Below are positions 20,421 to 29,118 of a DNA stretch of 64,000 bases, one piece after another. This DNA is from Salinigranum halophilum (GTDB taxonomy: Archaea > Halobacteriota > Halobacteria > Halobacteriales > Haloferacaceae). The first letter of the stretch is position 1. Each line of letters opens with the position of its first letter. The DNA lies in contig NZ_SSNL01000006.1 of the NCBI RefSeq assembly GCF_007004735.1, positions 581,012-645,011 on the forward strand. The letters run 5' to 3'. The position numbers and the translations under genes are program-made. Below the pieces are notes generated by a model. The model was not told where the DNA came from. It worked only from the letters and a program-made list of their open reading frames with translations, and made no database searches.

Positions 20421-21292
20421 GCGGAGATCACCTCGTGGTCGACGTCTCCGGGTTCCGGTGGGTTCGGCGCGTCGATACCGACCGCCCCTTCGAGTTGCCG
20501 CGCGATGCGGTCGAACTGCGCGAGGGTCTGGAGTTCGTAATCGCGACGCCGGCTCCGGTGGTCGCGGACGTACGTGAACGCCGAGCACTGCTGCATCCAG
20601 CAGCCTTCCATCAGCGACGCACGCTCGCCGATAATCTCCGGAATCGCGTACTCGATCTCGTCGATGATCGCCCGCTGGTCACGCGTGTCTTTGAAGCCGA
20701 CGGGGACCGCGGCCAGGACGCCGACGTCGACGTCTAACTGCGCCTGGAGGCCCGCAACGAGCGATTCGAGCCCCTCGACGGCCGCGCGGCCTTTCGCGCT
20801 CGGTTCGAGCGGGATGACGAGCGACCGCGTCGCGTGAATCGCGTTGTACAGGTGTGGTCCCTCGGTGGCCGGTGGGTCGCAGATGAGGACGTCGTACTGC
20901 TCGGGGACGTTCGCCTCCTGGAGGACGCGAAGCAACTGTGCGTGCATCCCGAACGCCTCGCCCATCGCCTCTGCCTGGTCTTTCTCGCGCTGGAGGTACT
21001 CGGCGAGGTCCGAGAGCATGTTGTGTTCGGGGACGATGTCGACACCCTCGACGGTGCGGATCAACTCGTCGAAATCGCCTTTCGGGCGTCGGATGAGGTG
21101 CCGAACGAGGTTGTCGACCGGTTCGGTTCGCTGGTCGTCGACACCGAACAACCGCGAGAGGTCACCGTCCTGGGGGTCCAGCGGGACCACGAGTGGCTTC
21201 AAGCCGGCGCGTGCGTGTGCGACAGCGAGGTTCGCCGCCGTCGTGGTCTTGCCGACCCCGCCGGCCTCACTGTACGTCGAGTACGCGAGCAT
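20417..21292 (-). CDS. parA: ParA-family partition ATPase
   Basis: 291 aa. A deviant Walker A (EAGGVGKTT, about 9-17) with LDPQDGDLSRLFG following, a Walker B region (YDVLICDPPATEG, about 135-148) and the later VIPLEPSAKG segment are typical of ParA/Soj ATPases. ParA forms ATP-dependent dimers on the nucoid and moves partition complexes. Alpha-helical C-terminus. It is first in an operon with the partner gene (4-nt overlap). About 150 bp upstream lies a 13-bp direct-repeat array that could be the centromere or operator. Presence of the operon suggests this DNA is or was an autonomously segregating replicon. Confidence 0.93.
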   Translation of the reverse strand: MLAYSTYSEAGGVGKTTTAANLAVAHARAGLKPLVVPLDPQDGDLSRLFGVDDQRTEPVDNLVRHLIRRPKGDFDELIRTVEGVDIVPEHNMLSDLAEYLQREKDQAEAMGEAFGMHAQLLRVLQEANVPEQYDVLICDPPATEGPHLYNAIHATRSLVIPLEPSAKGRAAVEGLESLVAGLQAQLDVDVGVLAAVPVGFKDTRDQRAIIDEIEYAIPEIIGERASLMEGCWMQQCSAFTYVRDHRSRRRDYELQTLAQFDRIARQLEGAVGIDAPNPPEPGDVDHEVISA

Positions 21293-21444
21293 GTGTGGTC
21301 CATCGACGACCGGGGTTATGAACCTTCGTCAGACAACTCATGAGTGAACAAAGGACATGACAGCATCTACTGTGTTAGAGTTCAAACATTACTTGTAACA
21401 CACAACGAGTTTTCATAATTGATTGCCACACACCACATACTCAA

Positions 21445-21528
21445 TGAACACTAGTAGTGAACAATATTCATGAACACAACTAGTGAACAAGAATAGTGAA
21501 TAATATCTCTGAACATACTTCTCGAATA
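21445..21528. repeat. Array of six to seven 13-bp direct repeats (candidate centromere/iterons)
   Basis: The hexamer TGAACA recurs at 21445, 21458, 21471, 21484 and 21510, with TGAATA at 21497 and a weaker CGAATA at 21523, all exactly 13 bp apart. The consensus is close to TGAACANNNNNAG. A separate TGAACA occurs at 21345, 13 bp from TGACAG. The array sits in an AT-rich region 150-240 bp upstream of parA. Regular short direct repeats at this position are typical of partition sites or replication iterons. The rest of 21293-21685 shows no gene. Confidence 0.8.
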
Positions 21529-21685
21529 GCTCTGCTGGGAACACGTACCGGCTGTACAACAGTGATGACCATCACACCACTCCACCAGACTCGGTGACAG
21601 TGACTGGTACAGGTTCACGACGATTTAGAACACGAGCGATGAACTGACCCAGAGACGGTGGGTCGAGAGGAGTACCGGCGGTGGA

Positions 21686-22996
21686 CTAGTGGGAACGGTC
21701 AAGCCCTTCGAAGGCAGCCGCGAGTCGCTCGCGCATGTGTTCGCGGCGGAGGGCGCGGCGTCGTTCCGTGGTGAGATACTCCTGGAGGACGACCGACGCG
21801 CTCGCGCTTCCCTGTTCGGCGGCGATCTCGCCGATGTCGGCCAGGATGGCCTCCTGTGTCGCCGAATACGAGTCGTACCAGAACCGCCGCCCCATCTGTG
21901 GGACAGGCTTCTGCCCGGCGATTTCGTCCGGAAGCGCGGCTCGGTCGGCCAGGTCGTCGAACCGGTTCAGGAGGGTCTGTCGGGTGCGGTGTCCAGTGGT
22001 CGAGCGCTCAGAAGGGAACAGGTAGCCGTTCCACTCCTCGCGCTCACCGAGTTCGCCGAGTCGCTCCGCGGCAGCCTCTCGGCCGTACAGGATGGAGACC
22101 TCGCCGGGCCCGTTCTTCCGCGTCTCGAAGGAGACGTACGGGACCGCCTCCGCCGGCGGGTCGAGGACGAGCTGAGACCGATGGAGGGCGGCCACTTCAC
22201 CGGAACGCAGCCCCCAGGCACAGAGCGCGACGACCAGCAACCGCTCGGCAGGCGTCTCGGCGGCCTTATAGAGCGCGTTGACGTGGCTCGAGTCGAGCGC
22301 GGGGTTCGCCGGACTCGACTCCGACGTGTTCGCCCGGCGACTCCACCGGTACTCGTCGTCGAGTCCGGCGACGGGATTGACCGAGGCTCGCTGGCGGCGG
22401 ACCAGATGGGCGTACCAGGCGTCGACGGCCTCGTGAATCCGGCGCATCGTCCGCGGCGCTAACTCCGCGTCGAGGGTATCGAACGCGCTCCAGGCGGCGT
22501 CTGTGGCCTCGTACGCAGGGACGTCGCTCTCACGGGCGACCGGGGTCAGCAGGTCGTCGGTGTCGTTGGCGGCACGGTACGCACGGACGTACTTCGCGAG
22601 GCGGTAGCGGAGGGTGTCTCCGGAAGACTCGCTGAGGTTTCCACGCTCGCGTCGGCTATCCAGATACCCTTCGAGGAGGGAAATCGTCTGCTCGTGATCG
22701 AGACCCCACGCGTAGCCGGTGTCTGTCTCTTCGAGGCCGAGGTCGTCCGCCCAGAACTCGCCGAACGTCCGGCCGTGGTACTCACGGAGGGCGTAGACGA
22801 GGCCACGAAACCCGTGTGCGGAGAGCCACTCGTGTGATGGCCGCTCGGTCTCGGGGTCGAGACCATCGGCGTGCATCGCCGGCGCGACCACGTCCCAGTA
22901 CGCGGCCGCGAGTTCGTCCAACTCGAGCATCGTCCACGCGACGTCTGCTCCCGGTCGTCGTCCGTCTTCGCGCGGCGAATCGGAGGGTGGGCTCAT
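21686..22996 (-). CDS. Tyrosine-recombinase-like protein of haloarchaeal plasmids
   Basis: 436 aa from the ATG at 22996 (a GTG lies two codons upstream). The N-terminal domain (about 25-235) is helical with HEWLSAHGFRGLVYALREYH. The C-terminal domain resembles phage integrases: CAWGLRSGEVAAL carries the box I Arg (about 264), TRKNGPGE fits the catalytic-Lys beta-hairpin, and a Tyr near the end (LQEYLTTERRR) could be the nucleophile. The usual H-x-x-R box is instead MGRRFWYDSY, without the His, so activity is uncertain. Such genes neighbour parA in haloarchaeal plasmids and may act in dimer resolution or regulation. A TGAAC inverted repeat lies in its promoter. Confidence 0.8.
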   Translation of the reverse strand: MSPPSDSPREDGRRPGADVAWTMLELDELAAAYWDVVAPAMHADGLDPETERPSHEWLSAHGFRGLVYALREYHGRTFGEFWADDLGLEETDTGYAWGLDHEQTISLLEGYLDSRRERGNLSESSGDTLRYRLAKYVRAYRAANDTDDLLTPVARESDVPAYEATDAAWSAFDTLDAELAPRTMRRIHEAVDAWYAHLVRRQRASVNPVAGLDDEYRWSRRANTSESSPANPALDSSHVNALYKAAETPAERLLVVALCAWGLRSGEVAALHRSQLVLDPPAEAVPYVSFETRKNGPGEVSILYGREAAAERLGELGEREEWNGYLFPSERSTTGHRTRQTLLNRFDDLADRAALPDEIAGQKPVPQMGRRFWYDSYSATQEAILADIGEIAAEQGSASASVVLQEYLTTERRRALRREHMRERLAAAFEGLDRSH

Positions 22997-23082
22997 CGGC
23001 ACCCCCTCGTTCGAGGACCGCTGATCGACGGGAGAAGCCGCCAGGCTGCGTGTTCGGGTGATTCGAAGCCGTCCATATTCCA

Positions 23083-23099
23083 GTGAACGCGTGGTTCAC
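23083..23099. promoter_or_regulatory. GTGAAC inverted repeat in the recombinase promoter
   Basis: GTGAAC (23083-23088) and GTTCAC (23094-23099) form a perfect 6-bp inverted repeat with a 5-bp spacer. The site lies between a TATA-like TATAAG (minus strand, about 23107-23112) and the recombinase start. Its half-site matches the TGAAC core of the 13-bp array upstream of parA, so the same DNA-binding protein could read both. Confidence 0.5.
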
Positions 23100-23418
23100 A
23101 CAGATATCTTATAGGTTTTGTGATTACACAGACTACGTGGGTCTGTCTACTCGACGGTTGCAGCCGACAGTATGCGTAATTCCGTAATAAACTAAATGCT
23201 GCTATATCATTATTCGTAGCTATAGTTGCACAGTTTCGGAGGATAGGCTGGTTTTGGGTCGAATGTTCGTTGACTCGTGGTGCGGTTCACCAATCAAACG
23301 TCGATTGCGAACGCTCTCGGACGTAACTATTGGGTGAGCGTGAGAATTTTCGCTGATTCTGGCGCTAGCGAGCAGCGTCGCCACTCCAGAGAGGAGGACT
23401 CAGCGAGGGCACAGTCGG
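23100..23418. other. Intergenic region beside the IS4-type remnant
   Basis: About 320 bp with moderately AT-rich DNA at the left and GC-normal DNA at the right. It holds the promoter of the recombinase gene and probably the 3' flank or terminal repeat of the adjoining transposase remnant. I could not identify matching terminal inverted repeats by eye. No gene seen. Confidence 0.4.
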
Positions 23419-25089
23419 TTAATCGGGCGGAATGAACGCCGAGACGACGATCTCGACACACTCACCCGCGGTCAACACGGGCGCGTACTCCATCTCACCG
23501 TCGACGCCAGCTTTCAGCAAGAAGTCAGTGAGTCGCCAGACGTTGTAGAGCAACACGCGAACACGAAGTAGAACAGCCGTACACGGTAGTCCTTCGAGGA
23601 CGTCTTTGCGAGGAAGTCGTGCTTGATGGACTTGTACTCGTTTTCGATCTGCCAGCGGCGGCTGTACCGCCGACAGAACGACTCGGCTTCCTCCGGCCCG
23701 ACTCTGAGATTCGTCGCAAACACAGCTGTTCCATCGCCTTTCGTCGACGGGACGTACAGAAACTGCATCGAGTGTTCTCCCGGCTCAACGTGTACAGAGG
23801 CCGATTCGACGGCCACGTCTTCCGTATCACTCTCCATCGTCTCGATCACCTCCTTCTCCGTACTGGTGATTCGCTTCGGGATGCGGTAGTTCACACCGAG
23901 ATTGGACAACGTCTGAAAGACGCGCATCGAGTCGAACTCGTGGTCGCAGAGTACTGTCTCGATTGGAACGTGCTCTTAGCTCGCCGAACCAACCGACGGA
24001 CGACGCGATGGATCTGATTGGGCGGGTTGTCGTCCCGGGCTGAACTCTCTCGAACTGGTTCAACGGCCAGGATGAGTGGGACATTCAGCCCAACGATCGA
24101 CAGTGTAGCGAATTTGAACGCTCGCTCTTCATGATTGAGTCCGCTGACCATCGCCATTCCCTCGACATCGCCATAGTACGGGACGGTCGTGATGTCGATA
24201 GCGGCTGTCACCGGCCGACGGAACGATGCTTCGGATTCGATGACCGAGAGCAGCCGATCGGCCACTGCATCGAATCCATCGATCAGCTCCCCTGGCGCAA
24301 ACTGTTTGATCGTTCTAAGATGCGTATCGCCGTGTGGACTGCTGTCCGAGCCGTGTCGATACTGAAACCGAGCCGCTCCTTGCGGCGTCCCACAGTTGAC
24401 CATTCCCATGAACGTCTGTAACTCGAAGAACTGCGTGTCTTCGTAGGTCGTGTTCGCGGCGCGACCGGAATCAAACTCATCGAAGCCGGGATCACGAGCG
24501 AGTCGAGTCGTCCGGTAGATTTGCTTGTCGGAGAATTCACAGCCAGCCGTCTCAGCATCAGTGGAGGGGTCCACTTCGTCGATGATCTCTGCTTTCGGCC
24601 GGACAGCGGGAGCTGAAAACTCGCGGTCGTGAGATTGTTTGATGACGAAGTGTGAAGCAATCTGGACGAACTCCCGAACGCCGTCGTCGAAGCGTTTCCG
24701 CCACGTTCGTGACAACACGGATGATCGGGGATGTGTTCCAAATCGAGTGGCTCGGCGAGTTCTTGATACCGAGCCAGCGCTCGATAGCTCTCACCAGTTG
24801 CCTCTCGGTAGATGAGGAGCCGAACCATCCCGAGAAAGGAGTGTGGAGCAGGATGCCACTCTGAATAGCTATCGTTGAGGTGTTCAGTCTGGATTGAACT
24901 ATCTGCAACGCTCGATAGCAGGGAGTCACCTTCTCGCACCTGTCCAGTGATTTCGATTCCTGTGTTGTAGGCGTTGGTCATCCGGCAGGCACGGTCCGAG
25001 AGCGGATCCAGCAAGTCCGCCATTAATTCCCGATCGGATTGGCGCGGTAGAAGTGGTCGCGGAAACGTCTGTTCTGTGGCGCTACCCAC
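23419..25089 (-). pseudogene. IS4-superfamily transposase, broken by three frameshifts
   Basis: Four consecutive minus-strand pieces in different frames join into one transposase: about 24716-25089, 23975-24718, 23553-23975 and 23419-23553. Frame changes occur near 24716, 23975 and 23553. DDE elements are recognisable: AAIDITTVPYYGD (first Asp), VLCDHEFDS (second Asp), and an exact IS4 YREK signature (Y-2-R-3-E-6-K) in YSRRWQIENEYKSIK. The tail after the last shift continues as LYNVWRLTDFLLKAG and ends at a TAA (23419-23421). The protein would have catalysed cut-and-paste transposition but cannot be made intact. It resembles haloarchaeal IS4-type elements; I did not assign the IS name. Confidence 0.85.
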
Positions 25090-25221
25090 GGGTGTTGATA
25101 CTGCCCATATACACGACTATCTCGCCCTACTGGAAAGGAGAATATTACTGATGACAGTATTATTATCAATAGTAGCTAATCCAACGTAGAGTATTAATAC
25201 TTTGAACTCGGGACTGCGTAT

Positions 25222-25599
25222 ATGAGCTATCGGAAGGTGAACTACGAGGACGTCGAACAAGTTTCAGATGCCAAGCATTTCCTGAGTGAACCGCTCGGCT
25301 GTCGACAGGTCGGCGTGACGTTCTCTCGGTGTCCACCAGGATGGAACAGCGAACCCCACGACCACGCCCAAGATGAACACGAGGAAGTATACGTACTGGT
25401 CAGTGGGGCTGCAGAAGTCCGAATTGATCAAGAATCGGTGCCTGTTGAAGAGGGAGATGCTGTCTGGATTGCACCTGAGGCAACGAGGCAGATCAGGAAC
25501 GGTGAGGAGGAAAGTGCCTTCGTCCTGATCAGTGCCCCCGAATTCGATTCCTCCGGCAGTTCAGATGATGCCTGGGACATCACTGGGTTCAACGGATAG
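25222..25599 (+). CDS. Small cupin-domain protein
   Basis: 125 aa. A single conserved-barrel cupin: motif 1 HDHAQDEHEEVYVLVSGAAEV (His residues about 52, 54 and 58 with a Glu) and motif 2 with GDAVWIAPEATRQIRN. The His/Glu cluster is the usual metal-binding site of cupins. Single-domain cupins can be small dioxygenases, isomerases or ligand sensors, and the sequence does not say which. A TATA-like TATTAATAC lies about 28 bp upstream of the ATG, so transcription may be nearly leaderless. It stands alone between the IS remnant and the leftward metal operon. Confidence 0.85.
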   Translation: MSYRKVNYEDVEQVSDAKHFLSEPLGCRQVGVTFSRCPPGWNSEPHDHAQDEHEEVYVLVSGAAEVRIDQESVPVEEGDAVWIAPEATRQIRNGEEESAFVLISAPEFDSSGSSDDAWDITGFNG

Positions 25600-25671
25600 T
25601 TCCGGACGTAGGCTCTCTGAAACTCGGTAATATCCTCTTTTGAAGCCCGCTCCCACCGATGTCTCTCACCC

Positions 25672-26076
25672 TTAACTCCTGAATACACGAGCCAACCAGG
25701 AGGTCAATTGTTTCCGTGGCTTGGCCTCGTTGTTATCGAGCTCCCAGTCGGCAGCACTCGCAGCGTCCGCGAGAGCGAAATACTCCCAGTGATGCTGAGG
25801 AAGGTAATCTGGACGGTCAGGAGACTCTCCAACCAGAACGTGTCTCTCGGTCGTGATCCGGCTAGAGAGGTGCTGGAAGTTCGAGGCGGTCGGCGCTATC
25901 TGGAAGTCTCGACGAATGAGATGCTCGGCACTGAAGACGTGAGCGGCGCAGGAGTCGGTCGAGACGAGACCGACGTTCTGCGCCCATCTGCGTGCATCGA
26001 CGATAACCGCCTGTGGCTCACGAATCTGCCGAAGCGCCGCAAGCTCGAACGCGAGCGTCATGGTGTCGGTGGTCAT
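25672..26076 (-). CDS. DUF7124-like protein (copy 1)
   Basis: 134 aa. The N-terminus TLAFELAALRQIREPQAVIVDARRWAQNVGLVS matches position for position with the copy at 31065-31448 (TLAISLTAIDELARPKAAL...). A central ISH-like segment ERHVLVGE and an ADAASAADWEL motif are shared too. DUF7124 is my recollection of the family; its function is unknown. It starts 4 bp after the gate permease gene ends and is the last gene of the leftward operon that includes the uS14 paralogue and the split FeoB-like pair. The second copy likewise ends the ZnuABC operon. This repeated placement suggests a role in metal import or metal-stress response. Confidence 0.8.
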   Translation of the reverse strand: MTTDTMTLAFELAALRQIREPQAVIVDARRWAQNVGLVSTDSCAAHVFSAEHLIRRDFQIAPTASNFQHLSSRITTERHVLVGESPDRPDYLPQHHWEYFALADAASAADWELDNNEAKPRKQLTSWLARVFRS

Positions 26077-26079
26077 CGA

Positions 26080-27063
26080 TTAGAAGAGGACCGCACCACC
26101 CCATCCGATGAGGAGCGAGAAACCGATGGCAGCTGCTGCCTGCCGGAGCAGCATCCGACCGGCGTACCTCGGGGAGAGTTCCTTCGCGACCGTAATCGCC
26201 GTCACCAAGCACGGAAGCAGCACCCCGGCCAGGTAGACGGCGGTCAGTACCTGTATGGGGGTCATTGCGGACAGCGTCGTACTGAGGCCATCCGACTGTA
26301 ACAGGAGCAGACCGTCCTTGCGGATCGACCCCATCACGACGACAAGTGCTGTCTCACCGGGGAGGTTGAACAGTCCCATCACTGGTCCGAGAGCTTCACC
26401 CATCACATCCAAGACTCCAAAGTAGTCCAACAGTGATGCGACGAGGACGATCCCGGCGAAGACCGGGAGCGCCTTCAGGAAGAAACTCCGAATCACGGTT
26501 CTGGTCTCCCGCCACACGGACTGCCAGGTCGGCCACTGGAGGAACGCACGGTTTTTCGTGGCGAGTGACGCTGTTCGCGCACGCTCGGGTGCGATCAGGC
26601 GCGCGTAGATGAGTGTCGTGACCGTGAGGACCCCGACGTACGGGAGAACGAGCCATGGCATCTCGACGGCTGCGAACACAGCGAGCGTCGCTGGGAACTG
26701 GTACGAACAGGCCGAGCCGAACCCGATCGCCGAGACGGTCGTTCGGCGCGTACAGTCCGAACAGCCTCGAGTGCTGGTGACCGCCGGGACGTTACAACCG
26801 AATCCCATGACCACTCGAACGAGATCCCGACCGGTGAGACCCACGCGCCGAAGATGTGGGTGGAGTGACGCCGTGATTCGCGTAACGAGTCCGCTCTTCT
26901 TGTAGACGGCCATGAAGACCGCAAAGATGAGAATCGTCGGCCCAGCCCAGACGAACAGGAACGGCCCCATCGAGAGCAGGCCGTAGTCCCCACCCAACAC
27001 TGCAGCGAGGGGTCCTGGAAGATCGTTGGCCCACTGGACTGCGGGTTCCAAGAGGGAACTCAC
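26080..27063 (-). CDS. FeoB-like membrane gate protein (nucleoside-recognition family), separate from its GTPase
   Basis: 327 aa, GTG start. About eight membrane segments. The diagnostic FeoB gate motif GFGCNVPAVTSTRGC (about 107-121) and a second gate repeat with FLKALPVFAGIVLV and NLPGETALVVVMGS show that this is the transport part of a FeoB-type transporter. Cys residues in the motif and SDCTRRT are likely ion-path ligands. The GTPase part is encoded upstream at 27076-27789 (12-bp gap), so the normally single protein is split in two genes. The substrate could be Fe2+ or another divalent metal. The operon also carries a zinc-ligand-poor uS14, which favours zinc, but this is inference. Confidence 0.85.
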   Translation of the reverse strand: MSSLLEPAVQWANDLPGPLAAVLGGDYGLLSMGPFLFVWAGPTILIFAVFMAVYKKSGLVTRITASLHPHLRRVGLTGRDLVRVVMGFGCNVPAVTSTRGCSDCTRRTTVSAIGFGSACSYQFPATLAVFAAVEMPWLVLPYVGVLTVTTLIYARLIAPERARTASLATKNRAFLQWPTWQSVWRETRTVIRSFFLKALPVFAGIVLVASLLDYFGVLDVMGEALGPVMGLFNLPGETALVVVMGSIRKDGLLLLQSDGLSTTLSAMTPIQVLTAVYLAGVLLPCLVTAITVAKELSPRYAGRMLLRQAAAAIGFSLLIGWGGAVLF

Positions 27064-27075
27064 TCGGGGAGAGAG

Positions 27076-27789
27076 TTAGGCAGCCACAGCGTTTGCGAAG
27101 TGAACTGCGACCGCGGCTGGCAACAGGAGCAAGACGATACTGACGAACGGGCCGAGAAGGGGATGTTCGATAATCGTCTCCGGCGGGTCGAGATGAATCC
27201 CTGTCTGTCGGTGAACCCGCCCCGGGAACTCGTCGGCGTCACGGAGCGCGTTGACGAGCTGCTTGTGGTCGGTTCTGTCGATTGCAGTGCCGCCGCCGTC
27301 AGTTGCGACGCGGGAGACGTTTCGCGCGTCCACTGGTGCGAGCGGAACTCCGAGATCGTCGGCGAGCGCGTTCAGTTCAGTGCGTGCTTCGGTCGGGTTC
27401 TCCACTTTGTCCCAGAACGTCACTGCGATGGCGCCGACCTTTCCCTGCACCAGCGGTAGCAGGTCTTCGAGATCGTCGTCGATGTTCGTCGCGCGAACGA
27501 CGAGTAACACGGTCTCGGTCTCTTCGACGGCGCTGATCGCCGTTCGGGTGGTTTCGGTGTCCGTCCCGAGCAGGATGCCGGGTGTGTCGACGAAGACGAA
27601 CTCGTCGGCCTCGTATCGCTCGACGTCGACGGTCGTTCCGCGGAAGTTCCCAGTCGTCGGCGTCGCCCCGGAGAGGCCAGCGACGAGTTCCGATTTCCCG
27701 ACGCTCTCCTTGCCGACGACCACGACGGTTTCCTTCTCGCCGTTCTCGGTCGATGGGACGTTGTCAGTGAGGCTCCGTGCGTCAGTCAT
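27076..27789 (-). CDS. FeoB-type small GTPase, split from its membrane gate
   Basis: 237 aa. G1 motif GKESVGKS (about 26-33), switch [11 protein letters not shown] (with the G2 Thr), G3 VDTPG (about 70) and a hydrophobic C-terminal helix ([19 protein letters not shown]) are as in the N-terminal domain of FeoB. The NKxD (G4) element is degenerate (TFWDKVEN), so nucleotide specificity may differ. The C-terminal membrane helix could tether it to the gate permease encoded next. Its ATG overlaps the uS14 stop by 8 bp, so the two are translationally coupled. Together with the gate gene it would form a GTP-controlled divalent metal importer. Confidence 0.85.
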   Translation of the reverse strand: MTDARSLTDNVPSTENGEKETVVVVGKESVGKSELVAGLSGATPTTGNFRGTTVDVERYEADEFVFVDTPGILLGTDTETTRTAISAVEETETVLLVVRATNIDDDLEDLLPLVQGKVGAIAVTFWDKVENPTEARTELNALADDLGVPLAPVDARNVSRVATDGGGTAIDRTDHKQLVNALRDADEFPGRVHRQTGIHLDPPETIIEHPLLGPFVSIVLLLLPAAVAVHFANAVAA

Positions 27790-27967
27790 ACTTTTTGAAC
27801 CCTATCTTCGGAGCCAGTTCGCGGAACGATTGCCGGCAGAGCCAGATGTCGTACTTACCGACGAGACCCTGTTCGCGCCCCGTCATCCGGCAGACGCGTC
27901 GGTTGTCGTCTCTCGAATCGTTCGGTTGCTCGGTTCCACTGTCTTTCTGCGGAGTCTCTCGTGCCAT
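27782..27967 (-). CDS. Ribosomal protein uS14 paralogue lacking two of four zinc cysteines
   Basis: 61 aa. The segment [17 protein letters not shown] and the end [14 protein letters not shown] identify archaeal uS14 (rpsN family). Zinc-binding archaeal uS14 carries two CxxC pairs; here they read CRMT and CRQS, so the second and fourth Cys are Thr and Ser and a zinc site is unlikely. Zinc-free paralogues of ribosomal proteins are known in bacteria, where they replace the zinc forms under starvation and spare zinc. Placement in one operon with a metal importer and near ZnuABC and three COG0523 GTPases fits the same logic. It starts 3 nt after the oxidoreductase stop and overlaps the GTPase start by 8 bp. 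The main uS14 gene should be in the r-protein operon elsewhere. Confidence 0.85.
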   Translation of the reverse strand: MARETPQKDSGTEQPNDSRDDNRRVCRMTGREQGLVGKYDIWLCRQSFRELAPKIGFKKYD

Positions 27968-27969
27968 GA

Positions 27970-29118
27970 TTAGCAGTCGCACATGTCGGGTTCGCAGCAG
28001 GACAGGTCCTCGAGGAACATGCGCTTCTCACGATACTCGTCGAGGGGGGTTCGGTCGACGTCGAGTCTCGCGGCGATTTCGTCGGCGACGACGGCGAAGC
28101 GCTGTCTGAATTTGTAGATGAAGCAGAACTGCTGGCCGTTGTGTGCGACCTGTGGACCGGCGAGAAACAGGCCGGGAGTGATAGTCGACTCGTCACGCTC
28201 GGTCAACTGGGGCTGGCCGTTCTCGGATTCGAAGTGTTCGTCGATGAGACCGAGTCCGCGCTCGAATCCAGTCGCGAGCACTGGCCGATTCCGTGTCGAA
28301 AACGACGCTCCGTCGGTACCGAGTACTTCGAACATCCCCTCCTCGATGTCGACGCGCTGGACGCGGATTCCGTCTTCGAGGGCGATCGGTGCGTCGTCTT
28401 CGAGGACCCCCTGTAGCCGCTGGCTCGTATATGGTGAGAGTACTTCGCTCGGATCTGGCCCCCGGAACTGCCACGGGCCTTCCTCGTCGACGACGACTAC
28501 TTCGTGGCCCAAGTCGGCGAGTGCGAGTGCCGCGTCGATACCGCTCTCGTACCCGCCGACGACGACGATGGGGTCCCCGACACACTCGTCGGCAAACGCA
28601 CTCCAGGACTCGACTCGGGAGTTGTGGACGCAGTGGCTCGCGCCGGGGAACGGATCGTCGTTCGGTTGCCCGAACTGCCCCGCTGCCCAGATGACGAACC
28701 GACTCTGGATGACGCCGGTCGACGTGTGGAGTATGAATCCGTCGTCGTGTCGTTGAACTGACTCCACTTCCACACCGGTTCGGACGGGTAAGTCGTGAAA
28801 CTCGACGACTCCCTGGAGGTACTCGGCGTACTCTGCGCCGGTCGGGTGTTCACGGTCGAGCGCAAATGCGGGTGAGGTGTCAGTGGTGACGGCGTTCAGG
28901 TCCCGACAGCCGAAGCTGTTGCTGGGAAACGATGGCGTGATGAACCGCATCTCTGCTGGCCACTGTCGGAACGACGCTCCGACTTCGTCTCGCTCGAGGA
29001 TGGCGTAGGAGCCGAGACCCAGATCCGCGAGGACGGCCCCAAGACCGACGCCTGCGGCACCTGCCCCGACGATTGCGACGTCGAGCGACTCGTGTTTACG
29101 GGCTTCTTCGGATGTCAC
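27970..29118 (-). CDS. FAD/NAD(P)-dependent oxidoreductase with Cys-rich tail
   Basis: 382 aa from a GTG at 29118 (a TTG at 29127 is the only upstream alternative). The N-terminal FAD motif [14 protein letters not shown] (about 14-27), a second nucleotide motif [16 protein letters not shown] (about 190-205) and a C-terminal [17 protein letters not shown] pair are typical of YpdA/CzcO-like flavoproteins. The tail ends ...CCEPDMCDC, four Cys in nine residues, which could bind a metal or an FeS/thiol group. It begins the leftward operon uS14-GTPase-gate-DUF7124. The twin operon with ZnuABC also holds a flavoprotein, suggesting a redox step in metal release or thiol chemistry. Substrate unknown. 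Confidence 0.85.
   Translation of the reverse strand: MTSEEARKHESLDVAIVGAGAAGVGLGAVLADLGLGSYAILERDEVGASFRQWPAEMRFITPSFPSNSFGCRDLNAVTTDTSPAFALDREHPTGAEYAEYLQGVVEFHDLPVRTGVEVESVQRHDDGFILHTSTGVIQSRFVIWAAGQFGQPNDDPFPGASHCVHNSRVESWSAFADECVGDPIVVVGGYESGIDAALALADLGHEVVVVDEEGPWQFRGPDPSEVLSPYTSQRLQGVLEDDAPIALEDGIRVQRVDIEEGMFEVLGTDGASFSTRNRPVLATGFERGLGLIDEHFESENGQPQLTERDESTITPGLFLAGPQVAHNGQQFCFIYKFRQRFAVVADEIAARLDVDRTPLDEYREKRMFLEDLSCCEPDMCDC

Noticed and set aside
26080..27063. Calling this gene a nucleoside transporter from its Gate domains
   Set aside because: The GFGCNVPAV motif and the adjacent FeoB-type GTPase point to a FeoB-like metal gate.
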